Shown here piece by piece: positions 9,860-21,381 of a DNA stretch of 64,000 nucleotides. Source of the stretch: Nepenthes gracilis (Eukaryota > Streptophyta > Magnoliopsida > Caryophyllales > Nepenthaceae). Positions within the stretch are counted from its first letter, which is position 1; the number at the start of each line of letters is the position of its first letter. The notes beneath the pieces were generated by a model, which saw nothing but the letters and a program-made list of their open reading frames with translations, was not told the DNA's origin and ran no database searches. Position numbers and translations under genes: made by a program. Location of the stretch: assembly GCA_033239525.1 (NCBI GenBank), contig BSYO01000020.1, forward strand, positions 8,738,656 to 8,802,655. Direction: 5' to 3'.

Positions 9860-11527
9860 GGGTTCCCGGTTGAAGAGGCAACTACTACCGTAATGATGTA
9901 ACTTGCCTGCTGTGTTGGTGAGGGGTGAACTTGAATCCTGCTGCTGTTTGGCGGATGCCCCTGGTTTTATCTGCTGCCGGATGATATCTAGGATCTTGGC
10001 ATATGTCTTGATACATAGCATAACCTTCTAAATGTGACTGGTTGTGGTGTACAAATGACTCTGGAATTCAGACGTCATGTGCTGCTGCCATTTCCTTTGC
10101 CAAACTGCTGTTTTTCTCTAGTTTGGAGGCTTGGGTGTCGAACCTTTGCATCTGATGGTCTAGGTTGCGCGTTACCTGCTCCTATGGCCTTGTTTGTTTT
10201 CCCTGGGACCTCTGACGACCTGCTGCCCGTGCGAAGCTGTAGCTCCATCTGTCTCTGAGTAAGATAGTGAATTAAGCTGGCCTTTGCCGTGCGTTTTGCA
10301 GGGAGGAGATGTTTGAGACCGAGGTCCCTATGGCTGAGATTGCATCAGTGTTCAGGACGAAGCAGGATGGAGTTCCATTGGTTTTTGTACTGAAAATGGA
10401 AGGTGCGCTCAGATCTTCACTGGCTTAGCTAATGTACCCTTAGCCAGGGTCGAGTTGATCAATTCTCTATGGTGAATTCCGCGATGCTGAGGGCTGGAAT
10501 TCGCTTTTGGACTGGATGTTAGCTTCTCCAAGGCTCCATCTGGTTAATGACCGAGATGTTACCCCGGCTGAGGTGTTCTGTAGCTGTGCGGTGCTAAAGC
10601 TTTTTTGGTATACATTTGGCGGAGTTGTTTTTCTGCCAAGAGATTGTGAACGTGGTCTTATTGGTCGCCGTGGTAGGTCAATCAAGTTTCTTGGATTCTG
10701 CTAGTTGATTCACTCTGTTGGTTGAGTCTGCTGAAGCATTAGCTGGATTAAGAGATGCCCAAAGATTGCTCTGAAGCCCTACTGGCCGCATGGCTGTGTA
10801 CAACATCTATGGACATTATTTCGGCCAGTGTTTCTATGCAATTGATCTGGGTGTTCCATACTGTCCCTTGCATGCAGAATTGGTCCAATGCTCGAGATGG
10901 CTGCATTTGGGGTGCTGTCCATGATCTTTGCTGGGGCCCAAGGCATTTTTGTTCTGCAAATAGATCGAGATGACAGTGACTGCTCTAGTTACAAGATGAG
11001 ACCCTGCTGTTGGAAGATGATGCTGGGATGCTAAAACTGGCGCTTGGTGGATTGCGATGCTGGTGAGCAGATGCTCCTAATGTGGGTGCTGTGTGAAATC
11101 AGCTGATGCCAGCTTGATGCGGATGGATTGCTGAAATTGCTTGAATTGCTGGTATAATAGGTTACAAGAATTGTGGCCTTCTAGATTCTGCCACAATGAA
11201 GACCGAGGTCCTTAGCCGAGATGTTGCAAGTGCCGAGGTGATTCTGCTATGCAGGCGGTAAGGAACGTGATACCATAAAGGAATGATGATTGTCTTATGA
11301 TGTAGTGCTGAATTCTTTTAGCTCTGGTTTGTTTTCCTTGACTAGTAGTTTTGATTTTCAATTTTTATGACTGGTATTTTGTTGTTTGAAGACTTGTATC
11401 TTGGTGCCCAGGGGCTACCCCTGCTTCTATGCTCTTCCTCCAAGTTGGTATAACACTTGGGCTAGAACATAGGTGTTGTAATTTTTTTTCCTTTTTTAAT
11501 GCACTTCACTTACTTACCAAAAAAAAA
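9860..11527 (+). other. LINE C 3' untranslated region
   Basis: About 1.67 kb of non-coding sequence with many TGCTG-type words. It ends with the conserved hairpin and the TTACTTACC poly(A) end. I see no reading frame resembling endonuclease, reverse transcriptase or zf-RVT. Confidence 0.6.
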
Positions 11528-13154
11528 GTATTGCTGAGTACTGGTGCTCTGTCGTGGTGTTGATGCGCCTGGTTTGGATCAGCCTGGCTAACTCCAAGTT
11601 GTGAGACCTTGTGGCTGGGTGAATTTTAGTTGATGCTGATGCAGCTCTTTGCTTGGAAAATGCAATACTGCTGCTGATGGCTTGGGCGGAAGTGGTATGG
11701 GAGGGTTTGCTATGATGCTGTTGAGGTCGGGGTAGCAGTTTTTCATATTCGATCCTCTGGGCTGAAGCATGCTGTGGCGACCCGAACCCGAATAACTCAA
11801 AAACGAAGCATCGGGCCGCACACGCGGAAATCAAAAATTTAAAACCAAATAAAGCCATTCAATAATCTAGTTCATATCAATTCTTAACTGCCTCATGATA
11901 ACCATACATCATCCATACAAAATTAAAAAGTCATAAAACCAACAGAAATTAAATAAGTTCCCTAATAATTTAAATCTAATCCTCTCATTCATCAGGATCA
12001 TCTTCTCACGTACTGTTTCTTCGGGCTAACCGCTATCATCTCAATCTGGAGCCAAGAAAACACAAGGTGAGCCAAAGCCCAAGCAAAGAATATAATCAAT
12101 AATGCCGATAACAATAAAAATCTCTTGATATCAACTACCGAGGCTCTACACACCCTAACAACCTACTATATCCGAGACAGAATACAACACGTCGTGAATA
12201 CGACTCTAGGCAAAACGTCCATAAGACCCGAACATCCAAAAAATAACAAGAGTGCCAAAACAACGGAAATCCCCCTGAATCCGATCTCAACGATACTTTG
12301 AACTTCCCCGGTCTATATGTCAAACGACCAACACACTCACGATAACAATACAACATGGATTCTACCTAATCCGAGTATCACAAGATCCACACAAGGATAT
12401 TGCCACCACAACAAATGAGGTACTCACAATCATATGGAATCACGAAGAATCTCCTGGATCTTATTCCGCTCATGTGAACCAAAGGTCGCGTATGTTCCCC
12501 GCCACTGGTACTTGCAGACCTACTGATGCTCGCAAGTTTGGCCACCGACCAAATCCATGGTCCACCGAGACTCGCTCACGGCACGAGGCGTCTCCCGAGC
12601 ATGACCAACATCATGCTCTTCACAAGTCAAACCCAAGATCTCCCGCCATGATATCCTCGATACCATGATCTACGATGTTCACAGAGCCATAAGCATCCCG
12701 CCACACTAGGCAATGTACCTCAACACCACCAGGATACGGAAATCAAGATCGGATAAGTGTAGACCACATTAAAGTACCAAAGCCTCCCATTCGACCGTAT
12801 ATGCTCAATGTTTTCACCCACTCTCCTCAACCTCGACCGTAAGAAACCAACGAGTTCAAATACTCACACCACAAGTATAACACAAAGAATACTTTACAAC
12901 TTCCGTAATGAACGTCGTTCGGTCTTTGCACTGCACTCACACAACAATTCCAACACAAAGAATTGAATATCGGTACATCCAAAAGGATTGCAAGGATCAC
13001 AATATGATCGGTTTGATCGTCTCACTATTCTTTCCAGTTCATTCGAACGATGCCTACCACTAAGGCCATAACATAACCAATTATATTTTTATCCCACTAA
13101 ATAATTTATTTAGCCCAGCCCAAAACTTACTTCAATTACATCTTTAAAATTTCA

Positions 13155-13407
13155 TTGGGCCCATGGCCCAATCACACAACTACTCACACATTTCTTTATT
13201 ATTATTGGGCCTTCAGCCCAAAACACACCTTTCACATACACACTCACACACACTGTTGGGCCCACAGCCCAACACACCCACACATTACACAAATACACAT
13301 TGGGCCCATGGCCCAAACACACACTATATACACACTGTTGGGCCTTTGGCCCAACATCACACACTGTTGGGCCTCTGGCCCAACACGCACGTTGGGCCTT
13401 GGCCCAA
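13155..13407. repeat. Seven TTGGGCC...GGCCCAA dyads in the LTR
   Basis: Near-perfect 16-17 bp palindromes start at 13155, 13205, 13256, 13300, 13338, 13367 and 13392. Each has the form TTGGGCC, a one- to three-base centre, GGCCCAA (the second and third have a one-base change in one arm). The start-to-start distance falls steadily: 50, 51, 44, 38, 29, 25. TGGGCC/GGCCCA is the known plant site II (TCP-type) promoter word, so a regulatory role in LTR transcription is plausible. The intervals are CACA-rich. Confidence 0.75.
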
Positions 13408-13689
13408 CACTCACGCTCGTGGCGCCGACGGTATTCGCTGCCGTCAACGGGCCATGGCCGCCGCCAATCCACGCCGGCCCAGACGTCCACTCCGGCTGCC
13501 TCCACACACACCCACGACTACCCAAGAAACCCAATTTGCTTCACGCACCACTACCCAACGCACGCACAACAGCCTTCCAGCCGCTTCTCCCCATTCCGCA
13601 ACACACACACACACATGACACACGAACACAGAAACGCACTCGGGCGGCCACCCTGCAATACACCCACAAGTCCCGTATACCGTATTTCG

Positions 13690-13697
13690 TATAAATA
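13690..13697 (+). promoter_or_regulatory. TATA-like box in solo LTR
   Basis: TATAAATA about 280 bases after the last TTGGGCC dyad, followed by A- and C-rich then purine-rich sequence. Its direction conflicts with the orientation suggested by the LTR ends, so its role is uncertain. Confidence 0.4.
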
Positions 13698-15063
13698 CAG
13701 AACCCAAGCCGTCACGCACTCCAAGCGATCAACACAACATTCTCGTTTCTTCATCGATTTAAACCGCAACACAAAACAGAGTAAGGAACGATTCAAGATT
13801 TGGACATTGAAATCATATGACCGAAGAAGAACAAACCCGCAAAATGACAAGGAAACGGAAATCACTTGCATTGAAGAGAAACGAGCGGGAATACTTGCAC
13901 GATTAACACGGCTCGAGAACGGCTTCAAATCGGCTCGGTTCCGCTTGGATCCGAAAACGGCGACGCATTTGCGACTTCGCAGCAACCAAATGGCAACGGC
14001 AACGGGCGCATTTAAACTTCGACAACGGTTTGGAAGACGACCTCGGGATGAACCACGGCTCCGATTTTCTTCTTCCTTCACTTCGCGAAACGAACCCACA
14101 ACCGCGCTTCATTTAAATCGACCCGTTCCGGCCACAATGGAGCCGTTGCGAGAGAGAAGAGAGAGAGGAGAGAACTTCGCAGACGAGGGCGAGAAAGAGG
14201 AGAGAGGGGAGATTGTGAGGGAAATTGTGGGAAAATGGCGCCGGAGCTTCGGGAAGAAGGTGGGGGTGACGTGGGTTGGGTTTTGTTTTTATTATTATTA
14301 TTATTATTATTATACGTTTATATAAATATTTAAATTTATTATTATTTATATCACCATAAGTATTTATATATTTTTATTTCGTAATAAATTTAATTTCACC
14401 CGATTAAATCTTTTAATTTCATTCATAAAAATATCCGGGTATTACACATGCTGTTTCTCATGGCTGCTCCAGTGTAGTTCTTGCAAGAAGGTGGTGCTGA
14501 TATCGGTTGTTGTTGCTGAACATAGGGGATTTGATCTGGTTGCCCTGTGTTGTGTTGAAGTCAGTTTGTAATGCTGGTTGGAAATCTGCTAGTGCTGTGG
14601 TATTGGCTTATGATAAATTTGATGTACTGGATCAAAAATGAGTATCGGGTTGGCAAATCTGGTGTGTTTCTGCTGTGATGCTGATGCAATTGGATGTGGT
14701 CCGATTGATAGCTATCTTGATGCTATACTATGATACAGCCCCCCCATGAAACTACAGGGTGATGTTGCAGCTAACCGAAGATATTCGAGGTGTTTACTGT
14801 CAATGTTTCCACTAGCGTTTAAAATTCGTTTGGAATGGAATTGCTGCCTCAACTCTGCTGATGTAACTGCTTGCTTGGAATATCAATTATGCTGCTGATG
14901 GCTTGGCTGGAAGTGGTGTGGTAGGATTTGCCATGGTGCTACTGATATCTGGGCAGTAGCCCTTTAGACCCGATCTGGTGAAGGCCCTGCGGTATGAAGC
15001 TCGTCAATCTTCAATGCTGCTCCAGATGCAGTCTTTGCTGGGCTGAGAAGCTGTTATCGGTTG

Positions 15064-17103
15064 CTTTTTTTGGTAAGTAAGTAAATTTTTATAAATGAAA
15101 AGAAAATATACAAAATCAAAGTTCTATCTCCAAGTGTTATTCCGACTTGGATTTAGAACAAAGACGCTAGGGTATACCCAGAGCAACTTGAACCAAGTTA
15201 CAAAACCAATATAAAGTAAATAAAAACAGAGTAAATAGAATTACATCCGTCAACGGCCATCAACTGACACTAAAGAAGAACACGCCCAAAAACAAGGGAA
15301 CGTATTAAGATTTAAAGGAAAGAAAAAACGACCAGTCCATCAAAATCTTGTGATACCGCATCCGCATTCCTTACGCAAGTAACACATCTAGTTGAATACC
15401 ACATCACGGAAATACTGTCCATGAACAGTTTATCAAAACAAGGAAGCTGCCAAAAGTGAAGCAGACATTGGCTTTATGTAATACATAGGACCAATGCATC
15501 ATACAAGTCCTCTTTGTAAACTTTGGAGCAGAACCCCCAGCTTAGTTTGCAGATTTGAATATTGCTGATGTTCAGCCGAAGGTGTAATTCCATCCCAGAA
15601 ATTTGCAACACACATCTCCTCATCCAAACTGAGCCTCGGACCAGGCAGCTCATCCCATTGCATACCTCAACAAAACATTTCCAAAGCACTGGCCACTAGA
15701 AATTTTGCAGCATCACACGACCAGCATAGCCGGCAGGCATCAGTAATCAACCATGGTCTGCACATTGTCCATCCAAAGGTATAGCAGACCTCAGGCTTTA
15801 TGCAATACCTCGGACTAATGCAGTAAACAAATCCTCTTTGCTGGCTTTGAATCCAAACCCACGGCTTAGTTTGCAAATTTGAGTATTACTGACAGGATCC
15901 TGGAGGAGCTGCCTCAACACCCTGTAAGTTCCTGGAGGAGCTGTAGCAAAGAAGCATAGCATAAGCCAACATGGCAGAGCCATTTTACAAACCTGAACGC
16001 ATTATCTCCAACCCACACTCCAGCCAATGAGCACCCTCACCAGTGCAGCAACCATCAAATGGCACCGCATACATTTGCACCACCCCACCAAAAAGCATCG
16101 TGTGTCATCAAGAATCCTGGAATTCAAAAAGCAGCATCATCCATCACCAGCATCCAACCACTGCAGCTCTAGAAGCACCAGACCGGCTACTATATATGAT
16201 TAGCTTCACCCCAGCTGTAGCATAGTCATGGAGTCTCCAGCAACGTGACCCAACCTCCCAGCATCAACTACATCATCTCCATCATCAGACTTACTACCAA
16301 GCAAGCTACCCTGTTAAATCATCAACAAAAGCCAGCATATTCAACCCGACAGGGACATAAATCCACAGTCAAGAGCATCACCCAAAACCGCCACACCAGC
16401 AAATGGATGAGAAGCCACTTAACGCCTTTCCATACTACCTGTAGCAGCCAAGGGCAAATGCAATGCCATAGCAGAATACAAAATTCTCCAGCAATGACCT
16501 CTAAAAGCATCTCCATATACCCGGGCTTCTCAGTAACAAGAGACACCCGCAGGGAACCATCTGTGATGCTGCACCAGCATGCAGAAGGGCCTACATCATC
16601 ACTACCAATCACCAAACACACTCAATACAAAAAGGCCAGCCTCAATATCCAACTGCTCCCAAGCTCGATAGATTAAAAACTCAATAAAGACACAAAACTT
16701 GAGCAGCCTAAAGGCACTGAGATTTTTTATTTTATTTTTTATTTTTTTATTTTTATTATTTTTTTATTTTTTTTGGGTAAGGGGACCGTTTTTTTTTTTT
16801 TAGAAGGAAAGAATAGACCAAAGAGGGGAAAGCAGACAACCAGCAGCACAGGTGTACAGGTCCAGCCTACCCAACACTTCTCTTTTTTTTTTTTTTTTTG
16901 ATGAGCCGCTCCATCAAAGCAATACAATCCCAAGGACGCTAAAAAATGCCACTGCCGAAACAAGTGGTGGCACTAAGACACCAATACCCAAAAAGGTAGA
17001 GGAGATAGCCACACCGGCTAACCAAAGGCAAAAGGATTTTCGAAATCCAAAAACACAGAAGAACCAGCCACTCTTTTATTATTATTGTTATTATTATTAT
17101 TAT
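15064..17103 (-). other. LINE F 3' untranslated region
   Basis: Non-coding sequence with a low-complexity AT-rich stretch (16720-16800), two long T runs (16790-16801, 16875-16890) and a (TAA)n tract at 17078-17105 directly after the ORF2 stop. No gene is seen. Confidence 0.6.
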
Positions 17104-18390
17104 TTATAAGCTCCAACGAATCCGGAGTGAGCTAGCAACATATCTGTCAACTTCCATGGCGGTCTGCAATTTAAGCCGCACGACATTGATAATTATAGGA
17201 AAGATTTGGAAAATTTCTTGTGAGGGAAAATTTTGAAAGATACGATTATTGCGTTTTTTCCAGATGTAATAGACCGTGGCCGCCAGAGAAAGGCGTTTAG
17301 AAAGAGCCAATATGCTTTTCCTTTTCAAAATAGAAGCAACCCAAGTGATGTTATGGCTCCACTCTAGGTGAGGCCATTGAATACCCGCATGTCTTTGGAT
17401 TTTGACCCATAGGGATTTGGAGAAGGGGTAGGTGAGGAAAAGATGCCCATGGTCTTCGTCAACCGTGTTGCAAAAAGTGCAACTAGGAGAGAGGTTTGGA
17501 ACACCATGGAGACAGTCTAGGGTATTGAGTCTGCCCCTAATGGCTAGCTAGAGAGTAAACGCGTCGGCATGGATATGGGATGGGCCCCACACCAAAGGAG
17601 CCCAGCATACCTTAGGTTTGGGAGGATGGATGAGGGTGTACGCGGATCTAGTCGAGAAATTTCCATGAGCATTCCCTACCCAACTCAATGAGTCTTTTTG
17701 ATTGATGCGAGGGGGGTAAGGAGGTATGTGCTCCACAAGACGAGAGACCTCCATATCAAAATGGTTAGGCCAGACCCAGTGGTCATTCCTAATAATAGTA
17801 GAAACCTTAACATCCCAAGGCAAGCCCGAAACCAACCAAGTCCAATCAGAACTAACATCATTCAGAGGGCCCAGAGGATGCCAATTATCGAGCCAGAGGA
17901 AGGTATCTGAGCCATCCCCAATAGTCTTAATAGTGTGGGAGCGCATAATGGGGCGGAGCTTCATAATCTTCCGCCAGCTCTAGGGGGTAGAATCTGGAAC
18001 TTTTAGAGTCCAAATGCAATTGTCTTTGATTCTATTATTGTGGATCCAAGAAGAACAAGCCGAGTTAGGGTCTTTAGATATGATATGCTAAAGAAGCTTA
18101 CAGATGAGAGCTTTATTCTGAGCCATCATGTTCTTAAGGCCTAGACCACCTTCATTCTTAGGGCAGCATATATCGTCCCATGCTACTTTTGCATTAGCCC
18201 TACCATTAGAAGAGTCATTCCAAAGAAACCGGCGCAGGAGGCTATTAATTGCTTTGAGAGTGGACTGGGGAAGAATAAAAATAGAGGCTCAATAAAGGTG
18301 GATGGACGAGAGAATTGAGGCGACGAGTTACAACAGCCCACCAAATGATAGCTACCTGTTTTTCCAGGATGTGATCCTACTGGTATTTCT
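17104..18390 (-). pseudogene. LINE F ORF2 C-terminus (thumb and zf-RVT)
   Basis: Reads from the region just after the polymerase core (ITSWKNR) through the usual L1 linker (RRFLWNDSS, NEGGLGLKNM) to the zf-RVT domain (KDSLSWVGNAHGNFSTRSAY) and the C-terminus RIRWSL, stop at 17104-17106. The zinc-binding run CTFCNTVDEDHGHLF is recognisable but the cysteine after it is lost. Several in-frame stops are present (near 17550, 17983 and 18090). The sequence is about 85% like LINE G in the overlap. The expected function, reverse transcription at the nick during target-primed integration, is gone. Confidence 0.75.
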
Positions 18391-18402
18391 TACTCCCCCT
18401 AT

Positions 18403-19005
18403 ATGAATCAAAAAGACTCTCTGAGTTGGGTTGGGAATCCCCATGGTCAATTCTCGACTAGATCCGCGTACATTCTCATCCACCCTCCCAAACCAAAGGT
18501 TAGTTGGGCTCCTCTTGTGTGGGGCCCATCCCATATCCCTACTCATGCGTTTACTCTTTGGCTGGTCATTAGGGGCAGACTCAATACCCTTGACCGCCTC
18601 CATGGCATCCCAAATCTATCCCCTAGGTGCACTCTTTGTAACATGGGCGATGAAGACCACGGGCATCTTTTCTTCTCTTGCCCCTTCTCCCGATCCTTAT
18701 GGGTCAAAATCCAAAGTCATGCGGAAATTCATTGGCCCCACTCCGTGTGGTTCCACAATATCACCTGGGCTGTAACAATCTGGAAAGGGAAAAGTTTATT
18801 GGCACTCTCTAAACGCCTTTCTCTTGCTACCACGGTCTACTACATTTGGAAGGAACACAATAATCGAATCTTTCAAGAATCCCCTCCCCAAGAAATCTCC
18901 CTAATCTTTCCTATGATTATTAATGTCGTGCGACTTAAATTGAAGACCGTCATGGAAACAGATAGATGTGTTCCTAGCTTGCTCCGGATTCGCTGGAGCC
19001 TATAA
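18403..19005 (+). pseudogene. LINE G ORF2 C-terminal fragment (zf-RVT), open
   Basis: An uninterrupted 200-codon frame covering the zf-RVT domain and C-terminus of L1 ORF2. Visible are NQKDSLSWVGNPHGQFSTRSA at the start, the zinc-binding segment CTLCNMGDEDHGHLFFSC with all ligands in place, SRSLW, and the C-terminus RIRWSL. The ATG at its start is an internal Met of a much longer ORF2, so this is a 5'-truncated piece and not a small gene. It has no stops, so LINE G is probably among the youngest LINE insertions here. It is the inverted partner of the same domain in LINE F. Confidence 0.8.
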
Positions 19006-20766
19006 AAAAAAAAAAGTTCCTGGCTCCTTTGTGGATTTGGATTTTAGAAAATCTCTAATACACTTGATCAGACTGTGGGGTCTTTCCACCAATTCGCTTG
19101 GATAGTGGGTTTTTTGTGCTTCCACTTGTTTTGGTAGCAGTCTCTTTTTAACACCATTGGCTCTGTCCACATTGTGGCTGGTACAAAAAAAAAGTGTTGA
19201 TTTGGTTGGTCCTGTACCTTTGGTTTGCTGGTTTTCTACTGTTCCCTCATCGATATCTTCTTTCCTTCCCCCCCCCCCCCAAAAAAAAAAATTCCTAGTG
19301 TTTCCTCCGGTTTTTTGGAGATGTTAGTTGAGGTCATTGCCGGAGAGATTTTGTTCCAGCTGATGTGGTGCCTGTGCCCTTGGCTGCAGTAGTGTTACTG
19401 ATTTGGTTCTTGGGTCTGCAGTTTGTCTTGGCTCGGTTGTTTTGCATCTGAAGCATATGCCTTTGGTTGTTTGATCCATGTGGGGTTTGCACTGGAGTTT
19501 AGATGCTGCTGCTGTTGGGTAGCCCGGTTGAGGATTGGGTGAGGCCTTCTGATGCTAATGATACATTTGTTGGGGCCTCGTTGCTTTGGTTCTGCTATAT
19601 CTGCCTTGTGCAACTTGGCCACTGTGGGTTCACAGGTGAGTTGTAGTTGCTGCAGTGGGCCTGCCTGGAAGTGTTTGGATTGTAAAGTTGTTTTGAATTA
19701 AGATTGTGTGGTGAGTTGGCCATGAGTTAAAAATGCCCTGGGCCAAATAAGAGAATTGGGTAGGCAAATCTGGTGTGGCTTTGCTGAGTTGCTGCAGCAT
19801 TAGGTTGGTTTTGTGTGGCCTCCCTAATTATTGTATCTTCTATACTGCTCCTTCTGGTATAGCTGGTTGAGAATTGTTACAGTAGGCATTTGTGTGGTGC
19901 AATATTCTGTGTTGATTTTGCTCGGCTGTGGTTAGTGTCATGGTGTGGCTAGTGTCGTTGATGCTTTGCTGGAATTTGTTCTGCTTCCCAAGAAGAGCGT
20001 TGCTCAATCTGGAGTGTCATTGTTGTGAACCTATATAGCTTGAAAGCTCCATTAAAGCTATTCTCTGTAACAGCCCCGCTCTGCTTGATGATGATGTTGC
20101 AAATGGATCTATATTGAAGTGTGGGAGATGCCAGTTGATTTGTGATCAACCTTACTAATGCTAGGTTCTGTGGCTTCGGTTAAGCAACGAACTCCTTAAT
20201 TGTGGTGTAGGTCCCCCGAGAGCAGTTAACGTGAGGGATCCCTCATCTATTCTGAGGCTGAGTCTGCATGTGTGAATACGGTTCCTTGTGCTATTCCTGT
20301 TGATATTGTGAGCACTACTGTGTGTGTGCCATAATTGCTGCTTTCTTAGCATTCTATCTGCCGAGAACTCGGACTGTGTATGTTTGCTGATGCTATTTGG
20401 ATTTCCTATGCTGCCATCTTCAATAGAAAGCTCAAAGGAAAGTGTAGAACTGATGCTGGATGTCGATGCTAAAACTGTAGAAGCATTCTGGGTTTCTCAC
20501 GCTGGACTAATGGGTATTGGGTGTAGCAGTCGAATAGCAAGTTCTCTGATCTAGTTTACAGTAATCTCTGCCATATGTAAAGTTGTGCTGGCTTTCTTTT
20601 GTTGATTAGTGTCCTTTGGTAGGACTCTTTTGTTATTTTTTGGGTGATCGGCAAATGCCATCGCGTCTATGACTAAATTCCAAGTCGAAAAAACACTTGG
20701 AATTAAATCATAGGTTGTATAATTTTTCTTTTTAATACAATTGTCTTACTTACCAAAAAAAAAAAA
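19006..20766 (+). other. LINE G 3' untranslated region
   Basis: Non-coding, T/G-rich. Near its start it shares recognisable blocks with the region left of LINE F ORF2, showing that both descend from the same 3' region. It ends with the hairpin and the conserved terminus. No other feature is seen. Confidence 0.6.
20667..20713 (+). ncRNA. Conserved LINE 3' stem-loop (LINE G copy)
   Basis: Left arm CTATGACTAAATTCCAAGT, nine-base loop, right arm ACTTGGAATTAAATCATAG: 17 of 19 positions pair. It lies about 40 bases upstream of the poly(A). Equivalent hairpins occur at 684-716, 7985-8029, 11427-11472, 15121-15159, 21883-21927, 22391-22436 and 33205-33251, with arm sequences changing together. The likely role, by analogy with other LINEs, is recognition of the element RNA by its reverse transcriptase. 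It is part of the transcript, not an independent RNA gene. Confidence 0.65.
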
Positions 20767-21381
20767 TCCTACTGGTAATTCTGTCAGTGAGTGATTTGCA
20801 ATCAGAAACTGAAAATCTTTTGGTGATCAGAGGGACCCCCAAGTACCTAATGGGAAGTTTGCCCACTTTAAACCCTATGATACCAGCAATGGTCTGGTGA
20901 AGGGATGTATCTTTTGAGCATATGAAGATTTCACTCTTATTCGTGTTTGTAGAGAGTCCCGATGTAAAATGAAATTCTTCGAGACAGTCCTTAAGGATCT
21001 GAGTGGAGTGGGAATCGGCATAGGAGAAAAGAAGGAGGTCATCTGCAAAGGCAAGCATGACAATTTGAGTCTCTGCACATTTCCAATGAAATTTAAAATT
21101 ATTATCCCGCCTAGCCTTGAGATTAATAATGCCATTTAGGACCTCCATAACAAGGACAAATAAATATGGAGAGATAGGATTGCCTTGGCGGAGGCCTTAC
21201 CCCCTTTGAAAAAATCGACTGCTTCCCCATTGATGTTGATGGAGTATGAAGGTATAGTTATACACTGACTAATCCAATTGATCATTTGAGGGGGAAAATT
21301 CATGAGGGTCAGCATATTAATGATGAAATCCTAATGGACGGAGTCGTACGCTTTCATAAGGTCAATCTTCATAGTACACCT
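20767..21381 (-). pseudogene. LINE F ORF2 reverse transcriptase core fragment
   Basis: Non-LTR reverse transcriptase sequence: KIDLMKAYDSV near 21360, the catalytic FADDLLLFS near 21050, then KSEIF, LPIRYLGVPL and the DRIT segment where LINE G interrupts. A TAG follows the first motif, and a frameshift near 21200 breaks the usual GLRQG-type segment before SPYLFVLVMEVL. The catalytic aspartate pair is preserved. N-terminal endonuclease sequence is absent (5' truncation at about 21393). It continues into 18390-17104. Confidence 0.8.

Larger units (their letters stand above)
8083..11527 (+). mobile_element. LINE C (L1-type), 5'-truncated, ORF1 only
   Basis: A plus-strand copy beginning inside ORF1 directly after the LINE A tail and ending in TTACTTACC and nine A (11519-11527). 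It contains most of ORF1 (to 9859) and a 1.67 kb 3' region with the hairpin (arms 11427-11445, 11455-11472). There is no ORF2 between them, although ORF2-bearing relatives in the same window (LINEs F and G) have a 3' region of similar length and the same end. I infer an internal deletion of ORF2. Confidence 0.7.
11773..14446. mobile_element. Solo LTR, 2.67 kb, TSD CATGC
   Basis: Starts TGTGGCGACC and ends GGGTATTACA, flanked by CATGC at 11768-11772 and 14447-14451. Short blocks shared with the LARD-like LTRs (for example GGTGAGCCAAAGC near 12066 and near 38188, and the TGTAATAYCC-type terminus) suggest a minus orientation. The best TATA-like box (13690) and the purine-rich leader-like sequence point to the plus strand, so I leave the strand open. 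It contains seven TTGGGCC/GGCCCAA dyads (13155-13407) and a (TTA)n run near 14291-14325. The 341-codon open frame at 13300-14325 runs through these repeats and is not a gene. Confidence 0.75.
18391..20766 (+). mobile_element. LINE G, 5'-truncated, inserted in LINE F
   Basis: Plus-strand copy beginning inside ORF2 at the zf-RVT domain and ending in TTACTTACC and twelve A (20755-20766). The flanking 17 bp (18374-18390, 20766-20782) match except for one base. Its 1.76 kb 3' region contains an A-rich run right after the ORF2 stop (19005-19015), a C-run/A-run at 19267-19290, and the family hairpin (20667-20685, 20695-20713). Confidence 0.8.

Noticed and set aside
13300..14325. A 341-codon open frame on the plus strand
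   Set aside because: It runs through LTR repeats, CACA tracts and a (TTA)n run, lies wholly inside a solo LTR with clear target duplications, and shows no domain.
18403..19005. An intact 200-codon gene
   Set aside because: It is the open 3' end of LINE ORF2, truncated by reverse transcription, with an internal Met as apparent start.
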